From contig WALJ01000174.1 in NCBI GenBank assembly GCA_015522885.1, positions 1-8,289 of the forward strand: a stretch of DNA of 8,289 nucleotides, read 5' to 3'. Positions within the stretch are counted from its first letter, which is position 1. Each line of letters starts with the position of its first letter. The notes under the pieces were generated by a model that was given only the letters and a program-made list of their open reading frames with translations, was not told where the DNA came from and did not search any database. The stretch is from Thermoplasmata archaeon (lineage in GTDB: Archaea > Thermoplasmatota > Thermoplasmata > WALJ01). The translations under genes and the position numbers were made by a program. Of the stretch, positions 1 to 6,263 are shown piece after piece.

Positions 1-84
1 GAGCACGGATATGTATTTATAGAGGGAAAAGATATCATAGAGGCGTGGAAAAATGGTAAGAGTGATGGCATCAGGCGTGTTTGA
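1..84 (+). CDS. 3' end of an unidentified protein gene (5' end outside the window)
   Basis: Frame 1 is open from the first base to a TGA at 82-84. It reads EHGYVFIEGKDIIEAW and then a basic tail, an ordinary mixture of charged and hydrophobic residues for a soluble protein. If real, it overlaps the start of the FAD synthase gene by 32 bases, longer than the 4-base overlaps elsewhere in this operon. Frame 3 is also open to a stop at 57-59, but its translation is strongly basic and less protein-like. I do not recognise the family from 27 residues. The tight packing suggests that the flavin operon begins upstream of this window, and I see no promoter before 53. Confidence 0.4.
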   Translation, partial: EHGYVFIEGKDIIEAWKNGKSDGIRRV

Positions 85-505
85 CCTCCTTCATCCCGGG
101 CACCTGTACTATCTTAAAGAGGCGAAAAAACTCGGAGATGAGCTGGTTGTCGTGGTCGCAACCGATAATACAGTGAGGAAGCGGAAGCATGAACCGATAA
201 CACCGCAGGATATGAGGCTTGAGATGGTCCGGGCCCTGAAACCTGTGGACATGGCAGTGCTGGGCCATGAGGATGACATGTTCAAGACCGTTGAAGAACT
301 GAAGCCCGATATAATTGCCCTTGGCTACGATCAGGATTTCGATGAGAAATGGCTTGAGGAAGAGCTGAAAAAGAGGGGCATGGACATAAAGGTGGTGAGG
401 ATAGGACCTCTTTCCGCAGATTTGAACGCGACCCGCAAGCTAATACAGAAGATAATAGATTGGTATGAATTCCAGAAGCGCATGGAAGAGGTGGAAGGGA
501 AATGA
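53..505 (+). CDS. ribL: Archaeal FAD synthase (FMN adenylyltransferase), RibL type
   Basis: Predicted to transfer AMP from ATP to FMN, giving FAD and pyrophosphate in the cytoplasm. The 150-residue protein is a complete single-domain nucleotidyltransferase of the glycerol-3-phosphate cytidylyltransferase-like family. The nucleotide-binding signature GVFDLLHPGH lies at residues 8-17 and contains the HxGH motif. LKPVDMAVLG (62-71) and LKPDIIALGYDQ (83-94) match the core of the archaeal enzyme, and the C-terminal ATRKLIQKI segment stands where the second substrate-binding helix is expected. Unlike the Methanocaldococcus enzyme as I recall it, this protein has no cysteine. The start is supported by GAGG at 40-43, nine bases upstream. 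Its TGA overlaps the next ATG as ATGA. The companion genes ribC and ribH lie beyond the large ATPase gene, which supports a flavin role over another cytidylyltransferase-like function. Confidence 0.85.
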   Translation: MVRVMASGVFDLLHPGHLYYLKEAKKLGDELVVVVATDNTVRKRKHEPITPQDMRLEMVRALKPVDMAVLGHEDDMFKTVEELKPDIIALGYDQDFDEKWLEEELKKRGMDIKVVRIGPLSADLNATRKLIQKIIDWYEFQKRMEEVEGK

Positions 506-3500
506 ATGTCGTGCCTTTCATAGGTAGAGAGAAAGAGTTTGAAGTTCTGAAAGAGGGGCTGGAGAGAGCGCAGGACTCACACGGCTCCACAATCCTCATC
601 TCAGGTGAGGCAGGGATAGGGAAAACAAGGTTGGTAGAGGAATTCATCAAAAGAATTGAGGACAAAGAAGTTCTAATACTTAAAGGAGAGGCTGTTCCAA
701 CGAGTGCGTCTCCATTCTTAATGTTCTCGAAGGCACTAAATGGATATGTGGAAGAGCCTCTTTTTCAGGAACAGGAGCATGTGTCGTTCAGCCAGATATT
801 TGCCATAGACAGAACAGGCGTATTGATTGCCCAAGCGACACCTACAGGTGAGGAGATAGACCCAGATATATTTGCAGGGATGTTCTCGGCCGTTCAGGAC
901 TTCATAAGCGATTCATTCTCGAATTCGAAGGCAAAAGGCCTTGGAAGACTAGACTACGGAGATATGAAGATACTCATAGAGCACGGAGAGCATCTCTTTT
1001 TAACCGGTATATTGAAAGGGAAAGAGCATCCAGATATGAAAGGAGCGCTCAGAAGGACTCTGGAGATAATTGAAAAAGAATCAGGAGAGATGCTCGATGG
1101 GTGGGAAGGAAAGATGGAGGAGGTCTTACCTATCCAGAAAGAAATACGTTCTCTAGCAGAGAGAAAATTCCTTGTAAGAAGAGAACTGGAGGGAGTCAAA
1201 CTGGAGAACGAAAGGATGAAGATTGCAGACCGAATACTCGAAATACTGAAGAAAATCTCCGACAAAAACACAATAATACTGCTTTTGGAGGATCTTCACT
1301 GGTCAGATGAGTCCTCTCTATTCGTATTGCAATACCTTGCAAGGAATATCATATCTGAAAAGATTTTGATTATAGGAACCCTTAGGATGAAAGAAGGAGA
1401 GGTTCTAGAAAAATACCTACAAAAGATGAGAGAAGAGGAAACGATAAATGAGATAAAACTTGAAGAAATGGGAAAAGAATACATGAAAAGATTGATAGAT
1501 AATCTCTATCCAGATAACTCATTTCCCAAGGAATTCATAGGAAACATAGCTGAAAAAAGCGAGGGGAATCCTTTATTTCTGATAGAGTTCATGAGGAACA
1601 TGGAAGAGGACAGCAACATAGAGAAAAGAGACGGTAAGTATGTTCTCGCATCTGAGACATATTCTGTACCCAATACTTTGGAAGAAATAGTGGAAAGTAG
1701 ACTAGAGAATCTCGATATCGACTCTATGATGCTGGCAGAGTACGCATCATGTATCGGAAGAGAGTTTGAAAAGAGCATACTCATTTCTGCGGGAAACTCC
1801 GATTATGATGCGGTTCTCAAAAAACTGAGTTCCAGTGGAATTATTCTCTTATACAACGGAAAGGCAGAATTTGTACACGGCATATTCCAAGAAGTGATTT
1901 ACGATGGGATACATCCCATATGGAAGGGCATATATCACAGGAGTATCGGAGAATACTATGAAAGAGAATACAACGGAAGAGAGGAGGAGGTCATATACGA
2001 ACTGGCGAGGCATTTCTCACATTCGAACGAGTATGGGAAAGCATTCGATTACTCGGTAAAGGCCGGGGAAAAAGCGGAGAGTGAATATGCAGTTGAAGAG
2101 GCGATAGATTTCTACAAAAGAGCATTAAATCTTCTGGGTAAGCTTCCAAGTAGAAGGAGCGATATGAAAGCCAATCTTCTGGAGAGACTCGGAGATTTAC
2201 AGAAATTTATCGGAAACTATCAAAACGCCATAAAAAACTATGAAAATGCTCGGGCCTCAGAGGAGAGTAAGGAAAGACAGGGCACATTATTGAGGAAGAT
2301 TGCTGAGACTTATAACCTACTGGGAGAATATGATAGCTCTCTGGGAATTCTAGAAAAAGCAGAAGAACTCGGCGGGGAAGGAACAGCAGAATATGGTAGG
2401 ATGTTGCTAGCCAAAGGGTATTCGTATATGGGAAAGGGAGACTATGAGAGAGCTATGCGTCTGTTCTTGGAAGCACTGAAGGTTGCCGAAAGCACTGGAA
2501 CCGACCGGAAGGATGCAGGCAATGCTCTCAGGGCTATAGGCACCATCTATCATAGTTGGGGAGAATATGATTCAGCCCTTGAAAGTTTTGAGAAGAGCCT
2601 ATCCATAATGGAGGAGTGCGAGGACAGACAGGGGATTGCGAGGTTGCTAAATAACATAGGGACTGTGTACTATGCCAAGGGCAATTTGGACCTTACGCTG
2701 GAGTTTCACAAGAAAAGCCTGAGGATGTTCGAGAAGATAGGGGATAAGTATGGCATTGCAGTGCTGCTCAACAACATAGGTGTTGCACACTTTGAAAGAG
2801 GCGAGCTTGACCTAGCACTGGAGTTTTATGAGAAAGGCCTAGAAATAAAGGAGAAGATAGGGGATAAGTATGGCATTGCGATATCACTCAATAACATCGG
2901 CGAAGTGCACTATCAAAGAGGAGAATTGGACCTAGCACTAGAGTTTTATGAGAAAGGCCTGGAGATGAGAGAGAAGATAGGGGATAAGTATGGCATTGCG
3001 ATGTCACTCAACAGCATAGCTGGTGTGCACTATGATAGGGGTGAGCTTGACCTTGCACTGGAGTTTTATGAGAAAGCCCTGGAGATAAGGGAGAATATAG
3101 GGGACAAAAATGGCCTCGTCCACTCATTTTGTGGCTTGGTCGAGACATATCTCAAAATGGGGAATGTCCAAATCGCTCTTGAAAGTGCTGAAAAGGCATT
3201 GAAAACCGCCGTTGAGATTGGAGCGAAACCAGAGGAAGGTATTAGCCACAGGGTGCTAGGGATGGTCTACAAAGAGAAGGGAGATTGGGAGAGAGCAATT
3301 GGGGAGTTCGAAAATGCCATTGAGATTTTCTCAGAGATTGACAGAAAAGATGAGCTGGCTAGGACATTCTATGAAGAAGGGATTTTGGTGGGAGAGAAGG
3401 GCGAGTCTACAAGAGCTATTGAGTATCTAGAAAAATCCCTATCCTTGTTCGAGGCTACAGGCATGAAACTTTGGGCTGAAAAATGCAGAAAAGCTCTGAA

Positions 3501-3516
3501 GGAGGTAAGTCCATGA
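502..3516 (+). CDS. Large STAND-type ATPase with inserted sensor-like domain, winged-helix region and C-terminal TPR array
   Basis: A 1004-residue protein of the AAA_16/MalT-like STAND class: an NTP-driven switch whose repeats usually sense a partner or ligand. The N-terminal FIGREKE (6-12) is the usual lead-in. Walker A is GEAGIGKT (35-42), Walker B is ILLLEDLHW (259-267), GTLR (292-295) follows, and GNPLFLIEF begins at 355. The usual gap between Walker A and B is enlarged by residues 94-202, a separate alpha/beta-looking domain, and then a charged helical stretch to about 250. Residues 404-490 resemble the winged-helix segment of this class. TPR repeats fill about 495-995. No C-terminal DNA-binding domain, signal peptide or membrane segment is visible. 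The gene starts inside ribL's stop and ends inside ribC's start, both as ATGA, so translation is probably coupled. It is more A+T-rich than its neighbours. A role in flavin metabolism is possible but rests only on position. Confidence 0.85.
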   Translation: MNVVPFIGREKEFEVLKEGLERAQDSHGSTILISGEAGIGKTRLVEEFIKRIEDKEVLILKGEAVPTSASPFLMFSKALNGYVEEPLFQEQEHVSFSQIFAIDRTGVLIAQATPTGEEIDPDIFAGMFSAVQDFISDSFSNSKAKGLGRLDYGDMKILIEHGEHLFLTGILKGKEHPDMKGALRRTLEIIEKESGEMLDGWEGKMEEVLPIQKEIRSLAERKFLVRRELEGVKLENERMKIADRILEILKKISDKNTIILLLEDLHWSDESSLFVLQYLARNIISEKILIIGTLRMKEGEVLEKYLQKMREEETINEIKLEEMGKEYMKRLIDNLYPDNSFPKEFIGNIAEKSEGNPLFLIEFMRNMEEDSNIEKRDGKYVLASETYSVPNTLEEIVESRLENLDIDSMMLAEYASCIGREFEKSILISAGNSDYDAVLKKLSSSGIILLYNGKAEFVHGIFQEVIYDGIHPIWKGIYHRSIGEYYEREYNGREEEVIYELARHFSHSNEYGKAFDYSVKAGEKAESEYAVEEAIDFYKRALNLLGKLPSRRSDMKANLLERLGDLQKFIGNYQNAIKNYENARASEESKERQGTLLRKIAETYNLLGEYDSSLGILEKAEELGGEGTAEYGRMLLAKGYSYMGKGDYERAMRLFLEALKVAESTGTDRKDAGNALRAIGTIYHSWGEYDSALESFEKSLSIMEECEDRQGIARLLNNIGTVYYAKGNLDLTLEFHKKSLRMFEKIGDKYGIAVLLNNIGVAHFERGELDLALEFYEKGLEIKEKIGDKYGIAISLNNIGEVHYQRGELDLALEFYEKGLEMREKIGDKYGIAMSLNSIAGVHYDRGELDLALEFYEKALEIRENIGDKNGLVHSFCGLVETYLKMGNVQIALESAEKALKTAVEIGAKPEEGISHRVLGMVYKEKGDWERAIGEFENAIEIFSEIDRKDELARTFYEEGILVGEKGESTRAIEYLEKSLSLFEATGMKLWAEKCRKALKEVSP
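2521..3480 (+). repeat. In-frame 120-base tandem repeat array coding eight 40-residue TPR units
   Basis: Eight consecutive units start at 2521, 2641, 2761, 2881, 3001, 3121, 3241 and 3361, each exactly 120 bases with no insertion or deletion. They encode residues 674-993. The glycine at unit position 14 is kept in all of them. The middle units are closest at DNA level: a 29-base block is identical at 2731-2759, 2851-2879 and 2971-2999, and 2821-2880 matches 2941-3000 at 55 of 60 bases. The protein pattern, with GELDLALEFYEKGLE in several units, is that of 40-residue TPR_12-type repeats. More divergent units lie upstream from about 2161, with register shifts of one to four residues. Recent internal duplication of the middle units is the simplest reading. 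Confidence 0.92.
3501..3506 (+). promoter_or_regulatory. Ribosome binding site that fixes the ribC start
   Basis: GGAGGT stands six bases before the ATG at 3513. An in-frame ATG at 3483 has no comparable site and would add ten residues unlike the family's N-terminus, so 3513 is the better start. The site lies inside the end of the ATPase gene. Confidence 0.8.
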
Positions 3517-3977
3517 AAAAAATAGGCATAGTGGATACCACATTTTCCCGTGTGAACATGGGAGACATAGCCATAGACGAACTCAAGAAGCAGGGCACGG
3601 GTTTCAAGATAATAAGAAGGACGGTTCCCGGCTTCAAGGACCTCGCCGTTGAGTGCAAGATTCTCATAGAGAAAGAGGGCTGCGACATCGTGATGGCACT
3701 GGGAATGCCCGGGCCCGAACCTATAGACAAGCAGTGCGCTCACGAGGCATCGCAGGGAATAATGCAGGCCCAACTCCTGACGAACACCCACATTCTGGAG
3801 GTCTTCGTTCACATGGACGAGGCTAAGGACGATAAGGAGCTGATATGGCTCACTGAAAGGAGGGTGAGGGAGCACGCTATAAATGCCTATAACATGCTCT
3901 TCCACCCTGAGAGGCTGATAAAACAGGCCGGAACGGGCCAGAGGCAGGGTTTCGAGGATGCAGGCCCTGCAAAATAA
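3513..3977 (+). CDS. ribC: Archaeal-type riboflavin synthase (RibC)
   Basis: Predicted to convert two 6,7-dimethyl-8-ribityllumazine molecules into riboflavin plus the pyrimidine substrate that lumazine synthase reuses. The 154-residue length fits the archaeal enzyme, which is related to lumazine synthase and not to the bacterial two-barrel riboflavin synthase. The N-terminus KKIGIVDTTFSRVNMGDIA is characteristic. RTVPGFKDLAVECK (36-49), ALGMPGPEPIDKQCAHEASQ (62-81) and the LTNTHILEVFVHMDE stretch (89-103) cover the substrate and subunit-interface regions of the family. The start was set at 3513 because of the strong GGAGGT and the conserved N-terminus. The stop of the ATPase gene overlaps it as ATGA. 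The next gene, ribH, follows after 13 bases and supplies its substrate. Base composition is clearly richer in G+C than the preceding ATPase gene. Confidence 0.93.
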   Translation: MKKIGIVDTTFSRVNMGDIAIDELKKQGTGFKIIRRTVPGFKDLAVECKILIEKEGCDIVMALGMPGPEPIDKQCAHEASQGIMQAQLLTNTHILEVFVHMDEAKDDKELIWLTERRVREHAINAYNMLFHPERLIKQAGTGQRQGFEDAGPAK

Positions 3978-3978
3978 A

Positions 3979-3984
3979 GGAGGT
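3979..3984 (+). promoter_or_regulatory. Ribosome binding site that fixes the ribH start
   Basis: GGAGGT lies six bases before the ATG at 3991, with the same spacing as at ribC. An upstream in-frame ATG at 3958 lies inside ribC and has no such site. Confidence 0.8.
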
Positions 3985-3990
3985 CAAAAT

Positions 3991-4395
3991 ATGGAAAAAA
4001 TAAAACTCGGAATAGTGGTGAGCGAATACAACTACGACATAACCATGATGATGCTGGAGAGAGCCAAGGCGCATGCGGAATTCCTCGGAGCCGAGGTGGT
4101 CAGAGAAGTGAAGGTCCCAGGGGTCTTCGAGATTCCGCTGGCAGTGAAGAACATGGTGAACGATGTCGATGCTGTCGTTGCCCTCGGAGCTGTCATAGAA
4201 GGAGAAACGAAGCACGATGAGATAATAATGCACAACGCAGCCCGGAAACTGCAGGACATCATGGTGGAGACAGGAAAACCCGTGGCGCTCGGAATATCCG
4301 GGCACGGACAGTCCCGACTTCAGGCGGAAGCGCGCATCGAAAAAGCAAGGGAAGCGGTGGAGAGCGCCGTGAAGATGGTGAAAAGGATGAGATGA
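3991..4395 (+). CDS. ribH: 6,7-dimethyl-8-ribityllumazine synthase (RibH)
   Basis: Predicted to condense 5-amino-6-ribitylamino-uracil with 3,4-dihydroxy-2-butanone 4-phosphate to form lumazine, the substrate of RibC. The protein has 134 residues, the short archaeal length. SEYNYDIT (11-18) is the N-terminal substrate-site motif, VPGVFEIP (42-49) the second, and ALGAVIEGETKHDEII (64-79) the third, with His75 at the position of the usual catalytic histidine. GISGHGQSRLQAEARI (101-116) completes the phosphate-site region; the family usually has a glycine-proline here, so GHG is a small variation. Such enzymes normally assemble into pentamers or 60-subunit shells. The chosen start at 3991 follows GGAGGT. 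It is the last gene of the flavin cluster seen here, followed by a 63-base gap before amt with no clear terminator. Confidence 0.94.
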   Translation: MEKIKLGIVVSEYNYDITMMMLERAKAHAEFLGAEVVREVKVPGVFEIPLAVKNMVNDVDAVVALGAVIEGETKHDEIIMHNAARKLQDIMVETGKPVALGISGHGQSRLQAEARIEKAREAVESAVKMVKRMR

Positions 4396-4415
4396 AACAG
4401 AGACTCATAGAAATC

Positions 4416-4434
4416 TTTATAGTATTACTCTATA
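4416..4434 (+). promoter_or_regulatory. Likely amt promoter (TATA box) with an overlapping inverted repeat
   Basis: TTTATAG at 4416-4422 resembles an archaeal TATA box and follows the purine-rich AGAAAT, a possible BRE. Transcription would start near 4445, leaving about 14 bases of leader that include AGGT at 4446-4449. TATAG (4418-4422) and CTATA (4430-4434) form a short inverted repeat with a 7-base spacer, a possible operator between the box and the start site. The position fits separate control of amt, although read-through from ribH is not excluded. Confidence 0.5.
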
Positions 4435-4458
4435 TCCGCATTCAAAGGTCGTGAAATA

Positions 4459-5658
4459 ATGGATGCAGGAAGTACTGGTTTCATGCTCGTCGCCACGAGC
4501 CTTGTGATGCTTATGACCCCGGGACTCGCCTTTTTCTACGGCGGTCTTGTGGGTAGAAAGAACGTGCTGACCATAATGATGCAGAGTTTTGTCTCACTCG
4601 GATGGACGACGATACTCTGGGTTACTGTCGGATTCTCCATGGCTTTCGGAAACGATGTCGGCGGGATAGTCGGAGACGGAAAATACCTGTTTTTGAACAA
4701 TATATCCACCACAACACCATTCAACTCATCCATCCCCATGATACTCTTCGTGGCATATCAGATGATGTTCGCGGTGATAACTCCCGCTCTGATAACCGGA
4801 GCATTCGCAGACAGGGTGAAATTCAAGCCGTACATGATGTTTCTCACCGCTTGGCTCCTCTTCGTGTATTTCCCACTTACCCACATGGTATGGGGCGGCG
4901 GATTGTTCGCACAGTGGGGAGTTCTTGACTTTGCAGGAGGGATCGTCGTACACGCAAGTGCGGGATTTGCAGCCCTTGCGGCGGTGTTTTTCATCGGAAA
5001 AAGGAGATTTACACACAAAGGTCCTCACAGCATACCTCTCGTTGCCCTCGGAACGGCCCTCCTCTGGTTCGGATGGTACGGTTTCAATGCGGGAAGCGAG
5101 CTGAGGGTCGATGCGGTGACTGCGAACGCCTTCCTCAATACGGATGTAGCGGCATCTTTTGCGGCTATAACATGGCTTATAATAGATATGTTCAGGGAAG
5201 AGAAACCGAAGACCCTCGGATTCCTCACGGGTGCGGTGGCCGGCCTTGCCACTATAACTCCTGCGGCAGGCTATGTCAATGTGCAGGCAGCCATGATAAT
5301 CGGGGTCGTAGCGTCGATAGTTGCATATCTGGCGGTCATGTACAAGAACAAAAGAGGATGGGACGATGCTCTCGATGTATGGGGTGTGCACGGCATCGGC
5401 GGATACACCGGCATACTTCTTCTTGGGATATTCGCAACGAAAACAGTGAATGCAAGAGGAGCGGACGGACTTCTTTTCGGAGGCTCGATGTTCTTTGTAA
5501 AGGAATTCGTGGCGGTAACCTCTGTCGCTATCTATGCCTTTGTCTTCACATACTTTGCCCTGTGGGTGATAAATAAGATAAGTCCGATCAGAGTCAGCGA
5601 AGAAACGGAGAAGAAAGGCCTTGATGAAGAGGAATTCGGAGAGATTGCCTACGAATAA
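4459..5658 (+). CDS. amt: Ammonium transporter of the Amt/MEP/Rh family
   Basis: Cytoplasmic-membrane channel for ammonium uptake, expected to be a homotrimer with about eleven membrane helices. The 399 residues cover the full family length, without the N-terminal extension some bacterial members carry. The opening PGLAFFYGGLVGRKN is typical. The key pore residues can be placed: Phe104 in QMMFAVITPAL (gate), Trp145 in THMVWGGG (outer ammonium site), Asp157 and His165 in DFAGGIVVHASAG, Phe204 in LLWFGWYGFNAGS, and His311 in DVWGVHGIGG, which completes the twin-histidine pair. The C-terminus GLDEEEFGEIAYE matches the cytoplasmic tail that contacts the PII regulator GlnK. No glnK lies beside it on the right; the left side is riboflavin genes, so the regulator must be elsewhere if present. 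The product should be functional. Confidence 0.96.
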   Translation: MDAGSTGFMLVATSLVMLMTPGLAFFYGGLVGRKNVLTIMMQSFVSLGWTTILWVTVGFSMAFGNDVGGIVGDGKYLFLNNISTTTPFNSSIPMILFVAYQMMFAVITPALITGAFADRVKFKPYMMFLTAWLLFVYFPLTHMVWGGGLFAQWGVLDFAGGIVVHASAGFAALAAVFFIGKRRFTHKGPHSIPLVALGTALLWFGWYGFNAGSELRVDAVTANAFLNTDVAASFAAITWLIIDMFREEKPKTLGFLTGAVAGLATITPAAGYVNVQAAMIIGVVASIVAYLAVMYKNKRGWDDALDVWGVHGIGGYTGILLLGIFATKTVNARGADGLLFGGSMFFVKEFVAVTSVAIYAFVFTYFALWVINKISPIRVSEETEKKGLDEEEFGEIAYE

Positions 5659-5663
5659 ACCCC

Positions 5664-6263
5664 TTATTTCAATCTCCTTTCCACGGCCATAAGTCTCTTG
5701 GATATCGCGACTTCGCCCCTCGTTTTTTCTATGAGAGCACGTGCCATGTCCTGTTTCTGCCTTATCTGAACTATCGCAGACGGGTAATCGAGCCTCATGA
5801 GCTGTTCGTAAATCTCTTCCATCTGGGCAAGCCTCAATTCCGCGGTATTCGCATCTCCGTTTTTAAGGTGGTCGAGCGCGGAGCGCCTCAACTCTCCGAC
5901 AACATCCGCAAGCCCCATGGCAAATGAGCCCGCATCAACCTTCAGTTCCCTCGGAGATGGAATCTCTTCGCCTGTGAGAACCGTATAGAGTGCCATGGCC
6001 TCGGTGAATTCCTGCGATGCGTCGCTGACATAGCCGGCATGCACGAGTTCGGGATGCTCTTCCAGTGTGGAAATCAGGGCCATGTGGTCCTCTCTCAATT
6101 TTCTCAGGGTCTCCAGCACCTCCTTTCCCCTGTGCATCATGGCTATCGCTTCCTTCGACCTCCTCAGGATGTCTCTGGAGGCTTTCAGTGCTATCTCCCT
6201 CACCGTATCCTTCTCATTCAGCGCTCTTTCGACCTCGTCTATGGCTTCTTTCAATCCTTTCAT
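5664..6263 (-). CDS. Archaeal translin/TRAX-family protein, predicted RNA-binding protein or ribonuclease
   Basis: A 199-residue, almost entirely helical protein that matches archaeal translin-family proteins (COG2178 type). In eukaryotes translin and TRAX form the C3PO endoribonuclease, and archaeal TRAX-like proteins form ring-shaped RNases. QEFTEA (84-89) and GLADVVGELRR (117-127) are the family's core helices. They carry Glu85, Glu88, Asp120 and Glu124, with the 3- and 4-residue spacings of the acidic site in TRAX, so this looks like a nuclease-competent TRAX-like copy and not an inactive translin-like one. It begins inside the rtcB stop (ATGA), with AGGAG ten bases upstream, so it is coupled to the RNA ligase. 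Substrate is unknown; RNA fragments left by tRNA processing are a reasonable guess. Its stop lies five bases from the amt stop. Confidence 0.85.
   Translation of the reverse strand: MKGLKEAIDEVERALNEKDTVREIALKASRDILRRSKEAIAMMHRGKEVLETLRKLREDHMALISTLEEHPELVHAGYVSDASQEFTEAMALYTVLTGEEIPSPRELKVDAGSFAMGLADVVGELRRSALDHLKNGDANTAELRLAQMEEIYEQLMRLDYPSAIVQIRQKQDMARALIEKTRGEVAISKRLMAVERRLK

Noticed and set aside
2521..3480. Regular 120-base spacing considered as a CRISPR-like or satellite array
   Set aside because: The repeats are in frame, code for TPR units and have no unique spacers, so they are part of the protein gene.
3369..3905. Minus-strand open frame of 178 residues across the ATPase/ribC junction
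   Set aside because: It crosses two well-supported plus-strand genes and shows no family motif or ribosome site.
4396..4458. Possible riboswitch or terminator after ribH
   Set aside because: No stable stem or long T run is visible; the stretch is better explained as the amt promoter.
4726..5391. Minus-strand open frame of 221 residues opposite amt
   Set aside because: Antisense to a conserved membrane protein gene; composition is unlike a real protein.
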